This document shows positions 1 to 6,029 of a DNA stretch of 21,317 bases, piece by piece. The notes below the pieces were generated by a model. That model did no database searches, was not told the origin of the DNA, and worked only from the letters and a program-made list of their open reading frames with translations. The DNA is from JASJGK01 sp033791585 (lineage in GTDB: Bacteria > SAR324 > XYD2-FULL-50-16). Position numbers and translations under genes: made by a program. The stretch spans positions 1 through 21,317 of the forward strand of contig JASJGK010000167.1 in NCBI GenBank assembly GCA_033791585.1, read 5' to 3'. Every line of letters starts with the position of its first letter. The stretch's first letter is position 1.

Positions 1-2
1 CG

Positions 3-1046
3 AAAAAGTTTTTCTATCACCCAAACCACACCCAAACCACGACTTTAGTAACGAACGAAAAGGGTGAAGTCCACGCAAGAATTCGCCTCTTGCCTTACGG
101 CGAAGTGGATGTAGAATACTTTGCCGACCAAACAGGCGATAAAGACTCAATTGCCTCTTACACAGGCCAAGAAAAGGATGAAGCCACAGGCTTAATGTAC
201 TATAATGCTCGCTACTACGACCTGAGCATTGGCCGTTTTATCAGCCCCGATTCCATCATTTCAGGTGATGGCAGCGAAGCAATCCACTTTAACAGATATG
301 CCTACGTGGGCAACAACCCCACTAATAATACCGACCCGACTGGGCATATGAAAAAGTATACTGGTTATGGGAACACATGGGCAGTGCCTAACGCATATTA
401 TAATAAAGTGATTTCGAACGCATCAAGTGTTATAAAATATGGAGTTTGCCGTGGAGGAGTTGGCACAGGTTTCTGTAGGGTTACTTGGGCCAGTTACGTC
501 AAAGCGCAAACAAAACAAGCAAATGCTGATGCCGCTGCTGCCCAAGCGAAAGCAGATAAATTGGCCGCAGCTGCAAAAACAGCAGCTCAAAAAAAGAGAG
601 CAGCCGAGGCCGCAAGACTGGCCGAGTTAGAACGCCTCAGGGTGGCCATGGTCAGGCAGGGGAATATTGATAAAGCCAATGCTTTTAGGTCAACATTTAA
701 ATCAGCAGTTCACCTGGATATGAGTACCAAGGATTACGCATCGGGCTTCTCTAAAGTCTACGACTTCAGAAAAGAGCTAGAAAGAAGAAAAAAAGCGGCA
801 ACAAGACGACGCGGCGGATTAGGTGGATTTATTGATAATGCTACAAGGACTTTAACAGGAGGCTACCATGGTCTTCTAGGAACTCTTACCTACGAATATG
901 AGCAGTTTCGAAAAAAGGGTGATGAATTACTGAAAAGCGAGTTATTTTGGACGGTAGTGGGTACTGTTTTTACAGCATGGTGTACAGGGGCTACGGGATT
1001 GGGGCTCCAGCATGTAGCCCAATGGGAGGGGCTATTACATCGATAG
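3..1046 (+). CDS. Rhs/YD-repeat protein, C-terminal part (5' end outside window)
   Basis: The reading frame is open from the window edge, so this is the 3' end of a longer gene; the TTG at 90 is internal. Residues encoded at about 15-350 form the Rhs repeat-associated core: a YHPNH-type start, GQEKDEATGLMYYNARYYD, GRFISPDS, then NRYAYVGNNPTNNTDPTGH. In this family the core closes the YD-repeat shell and the sequence after the DPTG-like motif is a variable tail, often a toxin. Here the tail starts near 351, has an Ala/Lys-rich helical stretch at about 500-640, a basic patch at about 790-825, and then a hydrophobic WTVVGTVF segment. No known toxin fold is recognised. The frame ends at 1046 in an unconvincing end (QHVAQWEGLLHR), while a better continuation lies in another frame; see the next entry. 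No immunity-like gene follows on the same strand. Rhs identity is secure, the tail's function is unknown. Confidence 0.88.
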   Translation, partial: KKFFYHPNHTQTTTLVTNEKGEVHARIRLLPYGEVDVEYFADQTGDKDSIASYTGQEKDEATGLMYYNARYYDLSIGRFISPDSIISGDGSEAIHFNRYAYVGNNPTNNTDPTGHMKKYTGYGNTWAVPNAYYNKVISNASSVIKYGVCRGGVGTGFCRVTWASYVKAQTKQANADAAAAQAKADKLAAAAKTAAQKKRAAEAARLAELERLRVAMVRQGNIDKANAFRSTFKSAVHLDMSTKDYASGFSKVYDFRKELERRKKAATRRRGGLGGFIDNATRTLTGGYHGLLGTLTYEYEQFRKKGDELLKSELFWTVVGTVFTAWCTGATGLGLQHVAQWEGLLHR

Positions 1047-1219
1047 GAACAACTTGGTTTGTAAAGGAAGACAGGTCAGAACACGCTGTGCTTTCAGCTG
1101 GAGTAGAAGGTGCAGTTACCAGTCTGATAACAGGGGCAATAACAAATGATTTATCTATCGTTAAAGATTTTAAAGAAGGAGCAAAAGAATTTTGGAAAGC
1201 GTTAGAATTTACTATATAA
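998..1219 (+). pseudogene. Frameshifted continuation of the Rhs C-terminal tail
   Basis: From 998 the frame one base back reads IGAPACSPMGGAITSIGTTW, then a Gly/Ala/Thr-rich hydrophobic stretch, ending KALEFTI and stop at 1219. Joined after ACG-GG at 993-997 this gives a smooth CTGATG-IGAPACSP junction, whereas the upstream frame degenerates after this point. Loss of a single base around 996-998 explains the arrangement. It could be a real inactivating mutation or a consensus error. There is no canonical slippery heptamer, so programmed frameshifting is less likely. The restored tail would add about 73 residues with one possible membrane-active helix. Confidence 0.6.
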
Positions 1220-1236
1220 AACTAAATTTACTATTT

Positions 1237-1280
1237 TACCAAGTAAGATAATCTGAACATTTCAGTTACGTTGCTTGGTA
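1237..1280. terminator. Stem-loop between convergent genes, possible terminator
   Basis: TACCAAG at 1237-1243 pairs with CTTGGTA at 1274-1280. Inside it GTAA (1243-1246) can pair with TTAC (1266-1269) and CTGAA (1253-1257) with TTCAG (1261-1265), giving a nested stem. It lies exactly between the convergent Rhs and lipoprotein genes, where a bidirectional terminator is expected. Neither side has a good U-tract, so the terminator role is tentative. Confidence 0.35.
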
Positions 1281-1309
1281 GAATTAAACCAACATTTTTT
1301 TCAAATTGC

Positions 1310-1897
1310 TTATAAACCTTCTAAGTCAACGGAATAGATATTACCTTCATTTTTGAAGAAACCCTCCCAAACTATTGAACCGCTTTTAGCATCAATAATT
1401 TGCCCTCTTTTGTTAGGTTTAGAGCTACCCTTAGAGGTGTCCTTTTTTACTGCAATAACATCTGAAAAAACATATAAAATTTGCCCAGCGTTACACTTAA
1501 AACCGTTGAATTTTACATTTCCAAGAAGTTGGGAAGAATAATCTTTTACTTCGAGCGAGTAAATCCCAGGGGTGAGTTTAAGATTGTGAACCATTATTCG
1601 GCCTCCTTTTGTCTCTTGTGCGCCATTTTTAAATTGATATGAATACTCAATTTTTTGATTGTTAACGCTTAAAAAGTATCCGAGATTTTGTTTTCCCGAA
1701 ACTGCTAGTTTTGAAACTATATTTTTTCCGAGATTATTTTTTCTGAATGAAGGGATGGATACTTTGCAAATGTTTGTTTCATCATGATTTTGATATGACT
1801 CAAAATTATACGAAGTGCTACAAGAGCTTAGCAAAATTAGGAGCCCGAACGGCAAGATGAAAGTTTTTGCCTTTTTAGTTTGTTTTAATTTGCTCAT
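1310..1897 (-). CDS. Putative lipoprotein, paralogue of the adjacent upstream gene
   Basis: A 195-residue protein starting MSKLKQTKKAK with a basic n-region, a hydrophobic core and a lipobox LSSC at about residues 23-26, so it is probably lipidated and anchored in a membrane facing the periplasm or outside. The mature part is mostly beta-like, with the pattern C-x-V-x-I-P-x-F near the start, then GIYSLEV, KFNGFKCNAGQ, IVWEG and YSVDL at the end. The same pattern occurs in the neighbouring gene 1901-2521, including two cysteines, so they are tandem paralogues. The start lies three bases after that gene's stop with no clear ribosome site, suggesting translational coupling. I recognise no named family. 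Being convergent to a polymorphic Rhs tail, an immunity or accessory role is possible but unsupported. Confidence 0.75.
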   Translation of the reverse strand: MSKLKQTKKAKTFILPFGLLILLSSCSTSYNFESYQNHDETNICKVSIPSFRKNNLGKNIVSKLAVSGKQNLGYFLSVNNQKIEYSYQFKNGAQETKGGRIMVHNLKLTPGIYSLEVKDYSSQLLGNVKFNGFKCNAGQILYVFSDVIAVKKDTSKGSSKPNKRGQIIDAKSGSIVWEGFFKNEGNIYSVDLEGL

Positions 1898-1900
1898 TGT

Positions 1901-2521
1901 CTATTTGTTAAAACTATTAAGGTCAACAGTATAAGAAAGATTTTCTTCTTCAACAGGTCCTTCCCAAAGGATTTTAAGGGTCAAGCTATCCATTATATGA
2001 ACCTTTTGCACAATTTCTTTATTTTCTGAAGTGTAATTACCTGCAAAAAGAAAGAATGATTGCCCATCTTTACATCTAAAATTTTTAAAATTTACGAAGG
2101 GATATTTTCCTTCAAACAAGCTTATCTGAAAAGTGTATATACTAGGCATAAGCCTTAACAGCTTTACACGAGACTGGTATCTTTTGTTTTTTTGGTCAAT
2201 GGGGTTTATAAAATCCTCAGTTTTAAAGGGGCGACTATTTATCTTTTGAAAAAAAAGTAAGTTTTGTTTTGATAAACCATGTGGCATTATCTTTTGTTGT
2301 TCGTCATTGTCAAATGCAACATCAAATCGAGGTAGCTTGATCGCACAAGTACTAGGTTGAGGGTAGTTTATATATTCATGTAAAGGCTCTATATTGCGTT
2401 CGGACTTCTGTCTTTCTTTTTGTATTTCCTCCCCCACAGAAGCTCCAAGACCCGCCTCTCCAAGAGCGTAGATTGGCGTTGACCATAAACACAGTCCTAG
2501 TAGGTAGAAAATCTGAATCAA
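1901..2521 (-). CDS. Putative secreted protein with homopolymer-disrupted 5' end
   Basis: The open frame gives 206 residues from a TTG inside the hydrophobic core (IQIFYLLGLCLWSTPIYALG), which lacks the basic n-region of a signal peptide and has no ribosome site. In a second frame a GGGAGGA site (2571-2565) precedes TTG at 2561, encoding NKLSTLTKHR. This reaches a run of ten T (2529-2520 on the minus strand) and leaves the frame. With nine T the two halves join into a complete signal peptide cleaved near YALG. The intended gene is therefore probably 1901-2561. The mature part shares with the downstream lipoprotein the elements C-x-I-x-L-P-x-F, SIYTF, VNFKNFRCKDGQ, ILWEG and YTVDL. Function is unknown; the frame break may be phase variation, decay or a sequencing error. 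Confidence 0.65.
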   Translation of the reverse strand: MIQIFYLLGLCLWSTPIYALGEAGLGASVGEEIQKERQKSERNIEPLHEYINYPQPSTCAIKLPRFDVAFDNDEQQKIMPHGLSKQNLLFFQKINSRPFKTEDFINPIDQKNKRYQSRVKLLRLMPSIYTFQISLFEGKYPFVNFKNFRCKDGQSFFLFAGNYTSENKEIVQKVHIMDSLTLKILWEGPVEEENLSYTVDLNSFNK

Positions 2522-2529
2522 AAAAAAAA
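2520..2529 (-). repeat. T10 homopolymer at the signal-peptide frameshift
   Basis: Ten consecutive A on the plus strand (T on the coding strand) sit at the exact point where the start-proximal frame (from TTG 2561) and the body frame (1901-2521) must join. Removing one T restores one reading frame. Tracts of this length are prone to slippage in replication and to miscounting in sequencing. Confidence 0.7.
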
Positions 2530-2561
2530 CGATGCTTAGTTAATGTCGATAACTTATTCAA

Positions 2562-2818
2562 AATTCCTCCCAAGATTATAGATAAATAAAAAGTAACAAA
2601 ATATTTCTATGATTACAAGAATTTTAAGGCTGATTTTAAAGAAATGTTACCCTCTGCTAAAACCCCACTAAAATCTTATAAATAAGCCTTGTAGCCTGCC
2701 TTTTTTTTGTTTTCTTATAGCGCAAAATGGGCTAGTTTATTTTTATGAATTTAAAATATTACATCCCTATTTTTAACCCGCCTTTTTACCAACTAAGCTA
2801 CGGCCAAATTTCACAAAA
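2562..2818. other. AT-rich intergenic stretch without a gene
   Basis: No reading frame with a ribosome site or recognisable protein is visible. It must hold the promoter of the minus-strand pair, but no convincing -35/-10 pair stands out. The open frame from 2745 is an off-frame reading that runs into the IS remnant and is not a gene. Confidence 0.5.
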
Positions 2819-2998
2819 GTTGAAAGTTTCTTTAACTCACTCAAGCGAGAATGGCTTCATCATCGAAAATTCAATACAAGAGGAGAAGCTCTTCAAAGTA
2901 TTTTTGAATATATTGCAGGGTTTCATAATAATCATAGATTACATTCAACTTTGGGGTATAAAACTCCAATCGAATATGAAACTGTGATAGCAATTTAA
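2819..2998 (+). pseudogene. IS3-family transposase OrfB, C-terminal fragment
   Basis: 59 codons in the correct integrase frame, with the final catalytic Glu (VESFF), the conserved NSLKREW helix and the NNHRLHSTLGYKTPIEYE ending, then TAA at 2996. It has no start and lacks the D,D part of the DDE site, so it is a non-functional fragment. Compared with the copy at the right end of the window it keeps the Lys codon where that copy has an amber codon, and keeps the stop which that copy has lost. Confidence 0.85.
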
Positions 2999-3025
2999 GG
3001 ACCCCACAAAAACGGGTTAACCTCA
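2819..3025 (+). mobile_element. Truncated IS3-family element, 3' end only
   Basis: From 2819 the sequence matches the IS end at 21079-21317 (opposite strand) almost base for base. The match ends at the terminus ...AACGGGTTAACCTCA at 3025, which has the CA-3' end expected of IS3-family inverted repeats. The frame 2819-2998 encodes VESFFNSLKREWLHHRKF, then NNHRLHSTLGYKTPIEYE and stop. This is the C-terminal part of the IS3-family OrfB integrase, with the catalytic Glu of the DDE triad in VESFF. Everything upstream of 2819 (the rest of OrfB, OrfA and the left end) is missing, so the copy cannot move itself. Confidence 0.85.
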
Positions 3026-3230
3026 AAAATTTTCTGCTCTATAGTTGGGTGTTGCCTCTTCGCCTGGAAAATGTGTCTTAGGTGTTTTTATTCTTTGTCC
3101 CCTTTTGTCCCGCCTAAACTGTTGTTTCACGATTTAAACCAGAGTACTTTATAGGCAAGCATTGGTTTTTGAGCTGTTCTCTAATTTGTAAGAAAGCTAA
3201 AAATTACCTTGTCCCACGTTTGACGGTAAC

Positions 3231-3257
3231 TTGAAAATAAATTTTCAACCAATTGAA
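3231..3257. promoter_or_regulatory. Palindrome with TTGAA half-sites, possible operator
   Basis: TTGAAAAT at 3231-3238 and ATTTTCAA at 3241-3248 form an 8-bp inverted repeat with a two-base spacer. Immediately after, TTCAA (3244-3248) and TTGAA (3253-3257) form a second inverted pair, the latter overlapping the putative -35. Three alternating half-sites next to a promoter suggest a regulator binding region; no particular regulator can be named. Confidence 0.4.
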
Positions 3258-3282
3258 CGTTCTAGAGGGCTCTCTTTATTCT
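3253..3282 (+). promoter_or_regulatory. Putative sigma70-type promoter of barrel gene
   Basis: TTGAAC at 3253-3258 and TATTCT at 3277-3282 are separated by 18 bases. Each matches its consensus at four positions. It lies 66 bases before the start at 3348. Weak on its own, but supported by the adjacent palindrome. Confidence 0.35.
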
Positions 3283-3347
3283 AAAAGGTCAGGTAAGATG
3301 GATATGACAAACAATACAAAAATAAATTTACACTACCAAAGGATAAG

Positions 3348-3878
3348 ATGAAAAACTTACTACTAGCTCTTATATTTTTTTTGAGCGTACCAGCCATTCA
3401 AGCTGAAACTATGATAGCAGGGGTAGAAGTTCCTTTAAGCTATTCTTTTACAAGCGCTGATGACGGAGGGAGTCTCGAAGCAGATGGTGCCCCTTCTGGT
3501 ATTATCGGTTATGTTGGGTTTCCTGTTATAGGGACTTTTGGGATTGAATCTTATGTGATCTCCTTAACTGATAATGACTCTGCTGAAATCGAAACTCAGA
3601 TGCTAGATTATATGTATACCTTTCTGTTGCCTTTTTTAGATATCTCCCTTGGTGTTGGTGGGGGAGTTGGGCAAACTCAAGTTACTGGTGATGACGGTTC
3701 AGATTTTTCTACTGCCACTTCCAGCCAGTTATTTTTTAAGTTGGGAATCCCCGTTTGGGGCGTTGTTCAGTTAAGGTATACCCTTGCAAATATCAACGCA
3801 CAAATTGAAAACACTGATGGCGATTTTTTAGAAGCAGGCGGTATAATGAGTTCTTTTGGTGTAGCAGTGGGCTTTTAG
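3348..3878 (+). CDS. Small outer-membrane beta-barrel protein
   Basis: A 176-residue protein preceded by AAAGGA five bases before ATG. Residues 1-19 are a signal peptide (MKNLLLALIFFLSVPAIQA) with AxA-type cleavage before Glu20. The mature chain alternates hydrophobic and polar residues (GIIGYVGFPVIGTFGIESYV, ISLGVGGGVGQTQV, GIPVWGVVQLRYTL) with acidic turns (DDGG, DGDF) and ends in a terminal Phe after FGVAVG, the usual signal for insertion by the BAM machinery. The length fits an 8-stranded barrel like those of the OmpA/OmpW size class, but I cannot assign a specific family. It stands alone with its own probable promoter. Role unknown, perhaps a structural or adhesion barrel. Confidence 0.75.
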   Translation: MKNLLLALIFFLSVPAIQAETMIAGVEVPLSYSFTSADDGGSLEADGAPSGIIGYVGFPVIGTFGIESYVISLTDNDSAEIETQMLDYMYTFLLPFLDISLGVGGGVGQTQVTGDDGSDFSTATSSQLFFKLGIPVWGVVQLRYTLANINAQIENTDGDFLEAGGIMSSFGVAVGF

Positions 3879-3979
3879 CCCTTGTTTAGTAAATACCAAT
3901 TTTTGCTACTCACGCCACCTCTAGGTTGCCAAACCTTCTGGGCTAATAAGCTCAAACATTAAGTGAGAGTTGATTGTAT

Positions 3980-4004
3980 GTCAGCAGGGGAACTGCCTGC
4001 TGAC
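3980..4004. repeat. Perfect 9-bp inverted repeat hairpin
   Basis: GTCAGCAGG at 3980-3988 and its exact reverse complement CCTGCTGAC at 3996-4004 are separated by seven bases. It lies about 100 bases past the barrel gene. No U-tract follows on either strand, so it is not a classic intrinsic terminator. It could be an RNA 3' stabiliser, a REP-like unit or an operator. Confidence 0.6.
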
Positions 4005-4344
4005 CATTCCCAAAAAGTTTCCAACTAGTAAGTTCCAACGTCGATGGTGTATCAACTTTAAACACCAAATGATGCGGAACAGCCTAGGAAAACTTGAGTT
4101 TTTTCTCTTACAAAGTAGTACCCACCAAAAGAAAAACTCATTAAAAAATAAAACTACTTTAGCCCCTGCTCTTTTCGAAGAATTATCCCCAAAGCCCTGT
4201 GGAAGTATTTTGTCAGAAAATTATATCTAACCCGTCGGAATTTGTTTCGCCCTGGGCAAGTTGCAACAATCCCCAGCCAACAAAATGGGAATGGGTTAGC
4301 ATGGGAGGCGTTTTGTGATAAAGTACACTTCGCACCAGTGTTTT

Positions 4345-4377
4345 TTGCTAGTATATGTTTTAAACCTGTTATACAAT
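4345..4377 (+). promoter_or_regulatory. Possible promoter of the 4500-8962 operon
   Basis: TTGCTA at 4345-4350 and TATACA at 4370-4375 (or TACAAT at 4372-4377) are spaced 19-21 bases, longer than ideal. The -10 region TATACAAT is good, the -35 mediocre. It is the best pair in the 250 bases before the operon. Confidence 0.3.
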
Positions 4378-4499
4378 CGCTCTCAGAACATATCTAGCGG
4401 TATAAAATACTGCCCAAAACAGTGACACAATTAGCCGGCTGAAAGCAGTTTATGGGGTATTGATTCATGACCAAATCAAATAGAAGCAAAAGGTGTAAA

Positions 4500-6029
4500 A
4501 TGAGTAAAAGGTTAACTTGGAAAAGGCATTTTCTTTTGCTTTTGTTGGTAACATTTGTCTGTATTAATGCTACGCAACAGGCCTGGGCAAAGGGTTTAAA
4601 TGACGAGTTAAAAGCCACAAAAGATATGCCTCAGGTTGTCCAAAAGTATTTGGAATCCATGTATCTTTCTAAGAGTTCAGCCCAAGATCAGACAAAAGAG
4701 CTAAAGAAAATGCTCGAAAAATCAAACAAAGCTGGGGATCGCTTCTTTGCCTTTCATCTTTTAGGGCGGTTTGCCGCAGGCGAGGGGATTCCTGAAAAAA
4801 ACAAAGCTGCAGGGTGGTTAGAGGCAGCGCAAGAAGATGCCTTAGAGATTTTGACAGATAATTTAAACGAAGATGATTTGAGCATTTCTGAACGAGAAAT
4901 GACTGTTTATGCAATAGGCCGTGTGGCTGCATCCACGGCTACAGCTAGCCCTGATATTAATAAAGATGCGCTTGAAGGCTTGGTGAAATCTGCAAATGGT
5001 GACCAACTTTTACTTTCTCGGGCAGCAGTTCCCCTGCTAGGTAAGGTAATTTTGCTGCAAGGAAAAAATTGGGAAGACCTTAGCGAGCAAGCTGGCGATA
5101 CCTTAATGAAAGAGTTAGAGAGCGCCGACCCGACCCGAAAGCGTTATGCTATCGTTGCTACCATTCAGTTTTTGAGAAATTTAAAACTCGTGAAGGGTGC
5201 AGAACCCCTGAATGAGGCCACCAAAGAAGTGTGGGAAGAGCTAAATGATCAACTAGATGATATCGACTCAGTGCAGTTGCAGATAGACCTAAAGCGGCTT
5301 GTAACCATCTTGGCCGCTAAAAGAAAAGAACCAGCTTTTAAAAGTCTGATTAAAAAATCTCAAAGTATTGTGAACGGGTATGAGCTTAAGCCAAAAGCCT
5401 TTAGCGGAAAAATAAATGAAATTTTGGAACAATTTAAGGAAGAAGATGATCTAGAGGATTTAGACGCAGCGACAGCCCAAGCCCTAAAACTATCTCGGCC
5501 TGAACGAGACCTTTTGTTGATATTATTGCAAGCTGCTGCATCCGCCCCTGAAAACCCAATGCACAGGCTGCGGGCTCAGTATTTTGCTATTTTTAAACTC
5601 AGCAATGATGCAAATTCTAATCTAGCCTTTTCGCAAGTGGGCCGTTTCTACCTAAGTCAGCTTTACCAGCGTCAGTCAGACCAAAAGGGTTTGGTGGCCA
5701 TAGGCGCTTTATCTAGTCTGTTGGCCAGTACTGACCAGTCTCCTCTAGTATTGCCACTCTTAGAGGAAATTACCGATAGCATAAACTATAAGCTGCCTTA
5801 TTGGGCGCAGCGCCGTTTGGTCTCGCTGGTTTTTTTAAGCGCCGCCGATTCACCAAATGATCAAGTTAATGAAGCTGCTTTTAAATTATTACTGCACATA
5901 AGAAAGAACACTTTGCAAATGGGGTTGGCTTGGGAAGTCCAACAGAGGTTAAAATTCTTGAGCAAGTCAGCTTCTAATAAACGTGTGATGCGGCTTGCCG
6001 CAGAAGCTTTAAACCAGGGTAAATCATGA
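4500..6029 (+). CDS. Secreted all-helical protein, function unknown
   Basis: I choose ATG at 4500 because AAAGG lies six bases before it and it opens directly into a signal peptide (basic MSKRLTWKRH, then LLLLLVTFV, cleaved around AWA-KG). The in-frame ATG at 4467 would add 11 residues and has only a distant GGGG. The 509-residue product is predicted almost wholly helical. Repeated helix pairs of about 35-45 residues (for example around FFAFHLLGRFAAG, YAIGRVAAS, AAVPLLGKVILL, YAIVATIQFL, VAIGALSSLL, LAAEAL) resemble HEAT/ARM-type solenoid repeats, suggesting a periplasmic protein-binding scaffold. I recognise no named family. Its stop overlaps the start of the FecR-domain gene (ATGA), so the two are co-translated and probably work together at the envelope. 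Confidence 0.75.
   Translation: MSKRLTWKRHFLLLLLVTFVCINATQQAWAKGLNDELKATKDMPQVVQKYLESMYLSKSSAQDQTKELKKMLEKSNKAGDRFFAFHLLGRFAAGEGIPEKNKAAGWLEAAQEDALEILTDNLNEDDLSISEREMTVYAIGRVAASTATASPDINKDALEGLVKSANGDQLLLSRAAVPLLGKVILLQGKNWEDLSEQAGDTLMKELESADPTRKRYAIVATIQFLRNLKLVKGAEPLNEATKEVWEELNDQLDDIDSVQLQIDLKRLVTILAAKRKEPAFKSLIKKSQSIVNGYELKPKAFSGKINEILEQFKEEDDLEDLDAATAQALKLSRPERDLLLILLQAAASAPENPMHRLRAQYFAIFKLSNDANSNLAFSQVGRFYLSQLYQRQSDQKGLVAIGALSSLLASTDQSPLVLPLLEEITDSINYKLPYWAQRRLVSLVFLSAADSPNDQVNEAAFKLLLHIRKNTLQMGLAWEVQQRLKFLSKSASNKRVMRLAAEALNQGKS

Larger units (their letters stand above)
3026..3347. other. Intergenic region between IS end and barrel gene
   Basis: No coding frame is supportable here. 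The first 200 bases after the IS terminus hold nothing I can identify. The last 120 bases carry the palindrome and putative promoter of the downstream outer-membrane gene. Confidence 0.5.
3879..4466. other. Long intergenic region without convincing gene
   Basis: The only open frame here (3970-4230) starts at TTG without a ribosome site, has no signal peptide or recognisable motif and spans a perfect hairpin. I do not call it a gene. The region holds that hairpin (3980-4004) and, near its end, a possible promoter for the following operon. Confidence 0.5.

Noticed and set aside
19..40. 11-base tandem direct repeat at the left edge
   Set aside because: Two copies of ACCCAAACCAC inside the Rhs core; alignment with the usual core length shows no insertion, so it is probably coincidence of His/Pro/Asn/Thr codons.
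2745..2987. 80-codon open frame over the left IS remnant
   Set aside because: It reads the transposase remnant in the wrong frame; the real integrase frame is 2819-2998.
3970..4230. 86-codon open frame between the barrel gene and the helical gene
   Set aside because: TTG start without ribosome site, no motif, signal peptide or sensible composition, and it runs through a perfect hairpin; most likely chance.
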